From contig DCTF01000175.1 of assembly GCA_002329225.1 (NCBI GenBank), positions 3,040 to 8,331 on the forward strand: 5,292 bases of DNA, read 5' to 3'. Within the stretch, counting starts at the first letter, position 1; each line of letters starts with the position of its first letter. Below are positions 1-5,292 of this stretch, one piece after another. The translations under genes and the position numbers were made by a program. This DNA is from Ruminococcaceae bacterium UBA1447. GTDB lineage: Bacteria; Bacillota; Clostridia; Oscillospirales; Acutalibacteraceae. The notes beneath the pieces are model-generated. The model saw only the letters and a program-made list of their open reading frames with translations. It did not search any database and was not told the DNA's origin.

Positions 1-526
1 CGAAGCCTATTGTCACTGCAAACATCGCCAAGGTGGGAAGCACGGCCAAAATCCCCTCAGCCGTCCCCCTGTTTTCAGGTACCGTAACTTCGGTAACCCA
101 GGCGTTAAAAGCGGCATCGTTGGCGGTAGAACCCATAAAGGTCATAACGCAGTCCATAATAATTACAACGCTTACGGTTGCGGCTATTATCCCGGCTTTA
201 TCCGTCAAACCGAATAATGCGGCCACGGAGTCCCGGGAAATAAAGGCAAATGATACCACCGTAAGCCCCCAAAGAATATACCCGAAACAAATAAAACCTT
301 TACGCCGTCCGAGTTTGTCGCTGAGCGCACCCATTGCAAAGGTAGTGATAACAGCAGTTGCAGCGCTGAGGGCGACCATTCTTGAGATATCCTTTGTAGT
401 ACCCCCGATATAGTTAAAAAGAAATGTGTTGAAGTAGATGTTTTCCATGTTCCAGGCTATTTGACCCATGAAACCGAATAAAACAAGGTTTACCAGTATT
501 CTTTTGCTTAACCCCGATTTTCTCAT
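1..526 (-). CDS. MFS transporter, N-terminal part (cut by window edge)
   Basis: This is a cytoplasmic-membrane secondary transporter of the major facilitator superfamily, with 175 codons visible. The translation begins MRKSGLSKRILVNLVLFGFM and shows about five hydrophobic segments, near residues 10-40, 48-68, 77-96, 111-133 and 156-174. Between the second and third lies GALSDKLGRRK (residues 66-76), the classic MFS motif A of the cytoplasmic loop 2-3. Family members are usually 400-450 residues, so roughly 40% is present. The ATG at 526 follows an AGGGGGA Shine-Dalgarno (532-538) with a 5-nt gap. It lies only 22 nt after the stop of the IolC-like kinase, so the two genes are almost certainly co-transcribed. 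The substrate cannot be read from this part. The operon context suggests inositol or a related polyol or sugar acid, which is inference. The family call is firm. Confidence 0.9.
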   Translation of the reverse strand, partial: MRKSGLSKRILVNLVLFGFMGQIAWNMENIYFNTFLFNYIGGTTKDISRMVALSAATAVITTFAMGALSDKLGRRKGFICFGYILWGLTVVSFAFISRDSVAALFGLTDKAGIIAATVSVVIIMDCVMTFMGSTANDAAFNAWVTEVTVPENRGTAEGILAVLPTLAMFAVTIGF

Positions 527-548
527 ATTCTTCCCCCTTACAATAAAA

Positions 549-1565
549 TCAGATTTCTTCCACTACCTCTCCGGATTTTGCTTTGTTTTCTTTTATAAAT
601 GCAGTTACCGCTTCCACAGTAGGCATGGCATCGGAGCAACTGTGTGCGGAAACGAGCATAGAGGCGGAAGCCGTAGCAAATTCCAAAGCCCGCTTAATTT
701 CCCATCCCTGAAGAAGGGCAAATATAAAAGCGGAAGCATAACCGTCGCCGCCGCCGAAACCTTTCAGCATTTTTACGGGGAAAGGGCGCACCTTATAGCT
801 TTTGCCGTTGCTTAAATAGGCCATGGAACCTTCCTTGCCGTGCTTTATTATTACGATTTTGCTCCCGTATGAGTGCCACAGGGCGGCGGAAGTTTTATCA
901 TCCGGGCAAACGCCCGAAACCGCTTCCGTCAGATTATACTCTTCCCGTGAACCCAGAATAATGTCGGCATTACGGGCCGCCATCGTGTAATAAATTGAAA
1001 CTTCATCCATATTTTTCCAAGTGTAGGGACGGTAATCAATGTCAAAAATCACCACGGCACCGGTTTTCTTCGCCAACATCACGGTTTTGAGAGCCGCTTC
1101 CCTAGAGGGGCTTGCACAAAGGGCGGTGCCGGAAATCACCACCGCTTTTGCACAGTTTATATACTCTTCGTCCACATCCTCGGGAGAAACCTGCAAGTCC
1201 GCCGCACCCTCCCGGTACATCAATATACTGCTTTGAGTGGGGCTCAGAATTTCCGTAAAGGTGAGCCCTATTTTTTCGCCGTTTTTACAGCGGAAGATAT
1301 GGGAAGTATCTATCCCGTCTTTTTTAAAATAATCAGTAACATAATCGCCGAACTGATCATCGGACACCCGGGCAATAAAGCCGCATTTGGCTCCCAAACG
1401 GGCAAGACCGACGGCAATATTCGCCGGTGAGCCGCCGACATATTTATTAAAGTTTGAACTTTCCGACAGAGGTTTGTTTATATCCGTAGGATTAAAGTCT
1501 ATCGCTATGCGCCCTATGGGTATTACATCAACAGGTTTTTTCTTGTCAAAACTGATTAAACTCAT
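549..1565 (-). CDS. iolC: 5-dehydro-2-deoxygluconokinase (PfkB family)
   Basis: This is probably the cytoplasmic kinase that uses ATP to phosphorylate 5-dehydro-2-deoxy-D-gluconate at the 6-position, the late activating step of myo-inositol breakdown. The 338-residue protein is close in length to known IolC proteins (about 325). Seen in sequence: IGR-IDFNP (17-26), the sugar-binding KYVGGSPANIAVG (41-53), SILMYREGAADL (113-124), ISGTAL-SPSREA (144-157), FDIDYRPYTWKN (174-185), VIIKHGKEGS (238-247), the PfkB signature region GFGGGDGYASAF (269-280) with catalytic Asp274, and SAHSCSDAMPT (306-316). These match IolC as I know it, notably YRPYTWK and SSDAMPT-type segments, more closely than ribokinase or fructokinase. 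The signature reads GGGD where GAGD is usual. The ATG at 1565 has an AAAGGA Shine-Dalgarno at 1574-1579 (8-nt gap). It follows the aldolase gene by 64 nt and precedes the transporter by 22 nt, consistent with one operon. The exact substrate is assigned by resemblance. Confidence 0.9.
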   Translation of the reverse strand: MSLISFDKKKPVDVIPIGRIAIDFNPTDINKPLSESSNFNKYVGGSPANIAVGLARLGAKCGFIARVSDDQFGDYVTDYFKKDGIDTSHIFRCKNGEKIGLTFTEILSPTQSSILMYREGAADLQVSPEDVDEEYINCAKAVVISGTALCASPSREAALKTVMLAKKTGAVVIFDIDYRPYTWKNMDEVSIYYTMAARNADIILGSREEYNLTEAVSGVCPDDKTSAALWHSYGSKIVIIKHGKEGSMAYLSNGKSYKVRPFPVKMLKGFGGGDGYASAFIFALLQGWEIKRALEFATASASMLVSAHSCSDAMPTVEAVTAFIKENKAKSGEVVEEI

Positions 1566-1629
1566 TTTTATTATCCTTTCTTTTTTAACATTATATTCGT
1601 TACACTATACAACGCCTGATAAAAACAAC

Positions 1630-2481
1630 TTACAAAAACGCCTTTCCGGCGCTGCCGAACAATTCAATATGACGTAAGGCGTTTTCGCAGGCCCCATTGA
1701 CCTCTGCCGTTTGCAGGTCGTAGTATCCGTTAATTCTGTCCGCCTGATACTCCTGACGCACACGGCTTTCCACCGCATTAAATGTGGCGGTGGCTATGTT
1801 TATTTTTTTAATGCCAAGTTCTATACACCTTTTGTAATCTTCATCGGTGAGGCCCGTGCCCCCGTGTAAAACCAGAGGTACATCCACCAGAGAACTGATA
1901 CTTTCTAAAATATCAAACCGCAGCTGCGGCTTTTTAATGTAGTTGCCGTGAGCGTTGCCTATGGCTACCGCCAAGGCATCTACGCCGGTTTTTGCAACAA
2001 ACTCAAGGGCCTGCTCCGGAGAAGTGCATCGGACGGCTATGTCCTCGGTATTGTCTTCACTGCCACCGACACTGCCTATTTCTCCCTCCACTTCAGCGCC
2101 GTATTCCCGAGCCGTTTCAACTATCTCTTTTGTAACGGCTATGTTCCGGTCAATCGGGAGTTGTGAGCCGTCAATCATAACTGAACTGAAACCGAAATCC
2201 AAAGCCTGCTCAATAACTTCCGGCGTAATGCCGTGGTCAAAATGTACCGCCACGGGTATATCCGCATTTTCGGCCGCACTTACCATCAGAGGGCCGATCA
2301 GTTCCAGCGGCGAGTTTTTAAGGCGAACCTCGGCAATTTGCAAAATGACCGGGCTTTCCTTTTCCTCAGCGGCCATGAGGACGCCCATAACCATTTCCAT
2401 ATTAGCAACACTGAAACTGCCCACGGCCCAGTCGCCTTTTCGGGCTTCGTTAAGCAATTCGCCCATGTTAACAAGTGGCAA
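1630..2481 (-). CDS. class II fructose-bisphosphate aldolase family protein, IolJ-like
   Basis: This is a zinc-dependent class II aldolase of 283 residues, within the usual 280-310 for the FbaA/KbaY/GatY/IolJ group. Counted from the TTG at 2481, the catalytic segment HFDHG puts Asp82 and zinc ligand His83. Further metal-site residues are expected at Glu134 (EGEIGSVGG), His178 (GNAHGNY) and His206 (LHGGTG). The phosphate-binding loop KINIATAT follows at 226-233, and the C-terminus FGSAGKA is typical. The TTG start is chosen because AAGGCGGTG precedes it by 6 nt and gives the family-typical opening MPLVNMGELL. The frame continues upstream to another TTG at 2559, but that would place the start upstream of the promoter. 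Being first in an operon with an IolC-like kinase, it most likely cleaves 6-phospho-5-dehydro-2-deoxy-D-gluconate to dihydroxyacetone phosphate and malonate semialdehyde. The sequence is rather divergent, so a fructose- or tagatose-bisphosphate aldolase cannot be excluded. Confidence 0.88.
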   Translation of the reverse strand: MPLVNMGELLNEARKGDWAVGSFSVANMEMVMGVLMAAEEKESPVILQIAEVRLKNSPLELIGPLMVSAAENADIPVAVHFDHGITPEVIEQALDFGFSSVMIDGSQLPIDRNIAVTKEIVETAREYGAEVEGEIGSVGGSEDNTEDIAVRCTSPEQALEFVAKTGVDALAVAIGNAHGNYIKKPQLRFDILESISSLVDVPLVLHGGTGLTDEDYKRCIELGIKKINIATATFNAVESRVRQEYQADRINGYYDLQTAEVNGACENALRHIELFGSAGKAFL

Positions 2482-2496
2482 AACAAGCACCGCCTT
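2479..2496 (-). promoter_or_regulatory. ribosome binding site and TTG start of the aldolase gene
   Basis: Read on the minus strand, AAGGCGGTG (2488-2496) is one mismatch from the ideal AAGGAGGTG and lies 6 nt before TTG (2479-2481). The in-frame ATG five codons further on has no comparable Shine-Dalgarno. This site decides the start of the aldolase. Confidence 0.7.
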
Positions 2497-2527
2497 ACGC
2501 AAAAAATAATCCCCAGTTTTCGCCAAA

Positions 2528-2556
2528 AGTATAGCACCGCTCAGGGCAAAAGGCAA
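2528..2556 (-). promoter_or_regulatory. sigma70/sigmaA-type promoter of the aldolase-kinase-transporter operon
   Basis: On the minus strand a -35 element TTGCCT (2551-2556) is separated by exactly 17 bp from a -10 element TATACT (2528-2533). The -10 is preceded by TGC, which makes an extended -10. Transcription would start near 2521, giving a leader of about 40 nt before the TTG start at 2481. Its position rules out translation of the longer open frame up to 2559 from this promoter. It is called by consensus match only. Confidence 0.6.
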
Positions 2557-2621
2557 CAATTTCGCCCCCCTTACATTATGCTCCTGAAAGGTCTTTATGC
2601 TTCTTTATTGTTTTATTATTA

Positions 2622-2645
2622 CTGAAACACTGTATATTGTTGCAG
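2622..2645. promoter_or_regulatory. imperfect 24-bp dyad, candidate operator
   Basis: The left half CTGAAACACTGT and right half ATATTGTTGCAG pair at 9 of 12 positions. The outer CTG/CAG and the AACA/TGTT blocks are perfectly symmetric. The right half covers the proposed -35 (TTGCAG) of the plus-strand promoter, where a repressor would block RNA polymerase. It lies about 70 bp upstream of the minus-strand promoter, so it might serve both directions. No regulator gene is in the window, so the protein that might bind is unknown. Confidence 0.4.
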
Positions 2646-2668
2646 ATTGCACAAAAGCTTGGTATAAT
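2640..2668 (+). promoter_or_regulatory. sigma70/sigmaA-type promoter of the sensor gene
   Basis: A perfect -10 TATAAT (2663-2668) is preceded by TGG, giving an extended -10. With 17-bp spacing the -35 is TTGCAG (2640-2645), a weak match of three of six positions. The extended -10 commonly compensates for a poor -35. Transcription would start near 2675, leaving an untranslated leader of about 87 nt before the GTG at 2762, in which I recognise no riboswitch. Confidence 0.6.
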
Positions 2669-2687
2669 GTGTTAAGCATTTTAGTCT

Positions 2688-2715
2688 TTGTTTCAACTCC
2701 GCTTCACATTGTTTC
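2688..2715. repeat. two TTGTTTC direct repeats 21 bp apart in the sensor leader
   Basis: TTGTTTC occurs at 2688-2694 and 2709-2715, a spacing of two helical turns. The first copy, read TGTTTCA, is the exact reverse complement of TGAAACA in the left arm of the dyad at 2622-2645. These could be extra half-sites for the same DNA-binding protein, or chance in AT-rich DNA. Confidence 0.25.
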
Positions 2716-2748
2716 TTAACATAAAACATTTTACTCTGTTACAGGGGG

Positions 2749-2764
2749 AAGGGAGGCTTTCGTG
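2749..2764 (+). promoter_or_regulatory. ribosome binding site and GTG start of the sensor gene
   Basis: AAGGGAGG (2749-2756) lies 5 nt before GTG (2762-2764). The frame then begins MDKYKNIGKPIFKN and runs straight into a transmembrane segment, as expected for the N-terminus of a membrane sensor. There is no competing ATG nearby with a Shine-Dalgarno. Confidence 0.75.
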
Positions 2765-5292
2765 GATAAATACAAGAATATAGGCAAACCGATTTTCAAA
2801 AATATAATCCGTCTTTTCACATCTCTTTATACCGCCTGGTTTATAATGAGCGGGATTTTTTTGGCTTATTTTTGGTTTAACAGTATTGCCGATATAAAGA
2901 GAAACGCCCTCACAATTGCGGAGGTAGCCGCCCGTTCCCTTGATGTTGAAGCAATATACAGACTTAAAGGCACACAGGAAGACCTCGGTACGGAAAATTA
3001 CGAGTCCGTTAAGAATTCGTTGGCGCATTTGGCCGACTCGATTTCGGGGGCTCGCTTTGTATATCTTTTAACTGAAAAAGAAAATAAAATTATTATAATG
3101 GCGGATTCCGAGCCGCCGGACTCCTCGGCTTATCCCCTCCCGGTCAGGTTTACAGCGAGGCTCCCGCATCATTTTTTCAATTTTTTTCAGCGGAAACCCC
3201 GCACACTTCCATTTCGACCGTAATCAAAGACCGTTGGGGTAAATGGAAAACAATAACAGTCCCGTTGGATAATCCTGACGGCGGCCGTCCGGAGATTGCT
3301 TTTAATGTGGATTATCCTACTTGGATTTGGTACGATTACGCAGTTCGAGGAATAGGCAGAGGACTTTTTTTGATCTTCATAACCTTGTTATTAATAACTG
3401 CTTCCTACGCCTTGGTGAGCAAAAACAAGCAGTTGAGACAGGAACAGGAACTGCTAAAAGCGGCAAGAGATGAGGCGGAAGAAAAAAGAAAAACATTGGA
3501 GTTATCTCAGGTTGAAATAAAGAATTACAGCAAATTTCAAGAAACCTTGCTGGATATATCCACCGTGTTTTCCGATCTCGACTCTGAAAACATTAATACG
3601 AGTATTCAAAAAGCTCTGAAGAAAGTAGCTAAGGCTGTGGATGCGGACAGCGTATATGTGTTTGAGTATGACTTTAAGGCTCAGACCTTTTCAAACACTC
3701 ATGAGTGGCAAGTTTCCGAATCCGTTTCCCGCAATGCCGATCTTAAGAATGTTCCTCTGTCATTGATGGAAGAATGGCCGTATATTCACATAAGCGGAAA
3801 GCCCGTTTGTATTCCGGATGTCAGGAACATGCCTGAAGACGGTCCGCTGAAACAGTTTCTGCTCTCTCAAAACATAATAGGGCTTTTAACTGTGCCCATG
3901 CTTGCCGGTTCCGATTGTAGGGGTTTCATCGGTTTTGACAATATCACAAAAACTCATTTCTACTCCGAAGCGGAAATGCGTTTGTTGGCTCAATTCAGCA
4001 ATCTGCTTATTCTGACTCTTGACAGAGTACGCCTTTATAAAGACCTCGGCGATAATGAGGAAAAATACCGCAACATATTTGAACACTGCCCCGCAGGCAT
4101 TTTTAACTTTGACAAAGATTGCCGGATAATTGATTGTAACGATATTTTTGTAAACATTGCCGGCACTTCAAAAGAAAACCTTTTGGGCTATAATATGCTC
4201 GCTTCACACAACCACCACATAGCCGATTGTATTAAAAGGGCTATAAGAGGCGAAGTCACTGAATACAGGGGTGAATACCACTCCAGAACCGCTGACAAGT
4301 CAACCCCGATATTGGGGAAAGCCGCACCGATTTTTTCTTCTGAAGGTGAAATAATCGGCGGTACGGGTATTGTAGAAGATATTACCGAAAGGAAAAAGTT
4401 GGGCGATGAGCTGCGCCTTAAATCCATGGTGCTTGATCAGTTGGAAGAGTTTGTTGCGGTGACGGATTTAAACGGCAATATCAATTATGTCAATAAAGCG
4501 CACACGCAGTTTTTTAAATTCAGGAACAGGCTCTCGGACAAACAAAAAGAGAATTTCTGCGAAGAAATGTTCATCGACAGCGGTCAAAACTCCACCGTTT
4601 TGGAATATACTATCCAAGGGGGAACCTGGCGGGGAGAAATATCCGTTCCGCAATCCGACAGTGAAGAGCGATTTGCTCTCTGCAGAATACAGGTTGTCAG
4701 TAATGAAAAAGAAGAACCTGTTGCCCTGTGTAAAATCGGCTCGGATATTACTGAAAGAAAGATAATTGAGCAAGAACTTTCTAAAGAAAAAGAGCAGTTT
4801 AAAACCACTTTGCTTTCCGTCGGCGACGGCGTTATTGCAACGGATGCAAAGGGTTGTGTTACTGTAATCAATGCCGTGGCGGAAAAATTATTAAGTCTTA
4901 CCAATGAACAAGCTGTCGGAAAACCGTTGGATGAAATAATGTACCTTATTGATGAAGACAGCGGGCAAAGAGTTGAGACCCCCGTAAAAAAGGTATTGAA
5001 AACGGGTAAGACATATGAGTTTGGCAACCATACAATAATGTACCTGCCGGACGACACCGGAAGACACATAGAAGACAGCGCCGCTCCGATTAGGGACAGT
5101 AAAGGCAGAGTTACCGGTGTTGTTATGGTGTTCCGGGATGTTACACAAAAAATAACGGAACAACGATATATTGAGTATCTCAACATCCACGACCAACTCA
5201 CCGGGCTCTATAACCGCAGATATTATCAGTGGCAGGTTGCGCACCTTGCAAGTGCGGAATATTACCCTCTCGCCTTAATAATGCTGGATGTT
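2762..5292 (+). CDS. membrane sensor with GAF, three PAS and GGDEF domains (probable diguanylate cyclase); frameshifted, C-terminus cut by window edge
   Basis: This is a probable signal-responsive diguanylate cyclase (two GTP to c-di-GMP) in the cytoplasmic membrane. The frame from GTG 2762 stops at 3223, but from about 3139 the frame one base back continues open to the window end. Restoring one C near 3134-3141 gives 844 continuous residues to the edge. In that numbering: transmembrane segment 18-39; extracytoplasmic region about 40-200 with PPPGQVY (125-131); second transmembrane segment about 201-219 (GLFLIFITLLLITASYALV); charged coiled coil about 220-255; GAF about 261-428; PAS about 432-545 ending DITERKK; PAS about 556-666 ending DITERK; PAS about 680-800 ending FRDVTQK; then HDQLTGLYNRRYY (810-822), the start of a GGDEF domain. 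The GG(D/E)EF catalytic loop lies outside the window, so activity cannot be judged. The gene is divergent from the inositol-type operon. I cannot name the ligand. Apart from the frameshift there is no sign of decay. Confidence 0.85.
3134..3141 (+). other. frameshift site (apparent single-base deletion) in the sensor gene
   Basis: The tract is CCCCTCCC. Upstream, the frame from 2762 reads SEPPDSSAYP and then turns into LPVRFTARL, ending at TAA 3221-3223. In the other frame the sequence directly after the tract reads PGQVYSEAPASFFQFFSAE and goes on into the second transmembrane segment and all the signalling domains. Adding one C gives TAT CCC CCT CCC GGT CAG, encoding YPPPGQ, a segment that looks like related sensors from memory. 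A lost C in a short C-run is the simplest cause. The single read-out cannot tell a real mutation from a sequencing error. Confidence 0.8.
3172..3187 (+). other. tandem T-runs that fit -1 slippery heptamers in the broken frame
   Basis: In the frame starting at 2762, T TTT TTC (3172-3178) and T TTT TTT (3181-3187) both fit the X XXY YYZ pattern for -1 ribosomal slippage. A -1 slip at either would move into the long downstream frame before the TAA at 3221. An ACCCC (3196-3200) can pair with GGGGT (3236-3240), beginning 8 nt after the second run, but the loop of 35 nt makes this weak. The frame-restoring role is speculative. Confidence 0.25.

Noticed and set aside
33..413. Plus-strand open frame of 126 codons
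   Set aside because: It is antisense to the transporter, whose minus-strand frame has clear MFS membrane segments and motif A. The plus-strand product is a low-complexity A/V/T/I shadow with no Shine-Dalgarno or family resemblance.
1590..1595. Perfect TATAAT on the minus strand between the aldolase and kinase genes, a possible internal promoter
   Set aside because: No -35-like hexamer lies 16-18 bp upstream and there is no TGn extension. The stretch is AT-rich, so the match alone is not enough.
1634..1652. Possible intrinsic terminator at the 3' end of the aldolase gene (minus strand CGCC-GGAAA-GGCG followed by TTTTT)
   Set aside because: The stem is only four base pairs plus a possible G-U, the T-run is short, and the bases encode the conserved GSAGKAFL C-terminus. 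Weak attenuation is possible, but I cannot support a terminator.
1955..2509. Plus-strand open frame of 184 codons opposite the aldolase
   Set aside because: Its composition is serine/threonine/alanine-rich, as expected of a shadow, and it lies wholly opposite a conserved enzyme with intact catalytic residues.
2517..2551. TTTTCGCC and GGGCAAAA as an operator dyad across the operon promoter
   Set aside because: Only six of eight positions are symmetric, over a 19-bp spacer in AT-rich sequence, which is weak compared with the dyad at 2622-2645.
2675..2761. Riboswitch in the sensor leader, for example a c-di-GMP aptamer
   Set aside because: I see no conserved aptamer core or stable stems. The leader is AT-rich, with only a short TAAAA/TTTTA dyad at 2722-2733.
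3216..3234. Direct repeat GACCGT (3216-3221 and 3229-3234)
   Set aside because: It is a six-base repeat inside coding sequence, easily due to chance, with no supporting context.
4584..5201. Minus-strand open frame of 205 codons opposite the sensor gene
   Set aside because: The plus-strand frame here encodes recognisable PAS and GGDEF segments. The antisense product is serine/leucine-rich with no recognised domain.

Overview
The window holds three genes on the minus strand and one large gene on the plus strand, read away from each other from a 280-bp divergent intergenic region (2482-2761). Gene density, Shine-Dalgarno sequences such as AGGGGGA, AAAGGA and AAGGGAGG, TTG and GTG starts, and two sigma70/sigmaA-type promoters with extended -10 elements (TGnTATAAT-like) mark it as bacterial. 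Base composition is moderate. The promoter style and gene types would suit a Firmicute (Clostridia-like) or a spirochaete. I cannot place it further from the sequence alone.

Minus strand, in transcription order from about 2520 down to 1: a class II (zinc) aldolase resembling IolJ (1630-2481), a PfkB-family kinase strongly resembling 5-dehydro-2-deoxygluconokinase IolC (549-1565), and the N-terminal 175 residues of a major facilitator superfamily transporter (1-526, cut by the window edge). In the myo-inositol catabolic pathway, IolC phosphorylates 5-dehydro-2-deoxy-D-gluconate. The IolJ-type aldolase splits the product into dihydroxyacetone phosphate and malonate semialdehyde. The linked transporter plausibly imports inositol or a related polyol. 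The three genes look like one operon driven by the promoter at 2528-2556. The remaining iol genes (iolG, E, D, B, A) are not in the window and could lie beyond its left edge.

Plus strand, 2762 to the right edge: a large membrane-bound sensor protein with the order TM, extracytoplasmic sensor region of about 160 residues, TM, coiled coil, GAF, PAS, PAS, PAS, GGDEF. It is probably a diguanylate cyclase and is cut early in the GGDEF domain. As written, its reading frame is broken near 3134-3141, where a single missing C in a CCCCTCCC tract would explain the break. Downstream of that point the other frame stays open for more than 2 kb with every domain intact. The gene is therefore a very recent frameshift, a sequencing or assembly error, or (less likely) is rescued by slippage on T-runs at 3172-3187.

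The intergenic region carries one promoter for each direction and a 24-bp imperfect dyad over the -35 region of the sensor promoter. I saw no RNA gene, CRISPR array, insertion sequence or attachment site. No clearly undescribed system is evident. The points most worth checking are the frameshift, the dyad, and the pairing of an inositol-type operon with a divergent c-di-GMP sensor.
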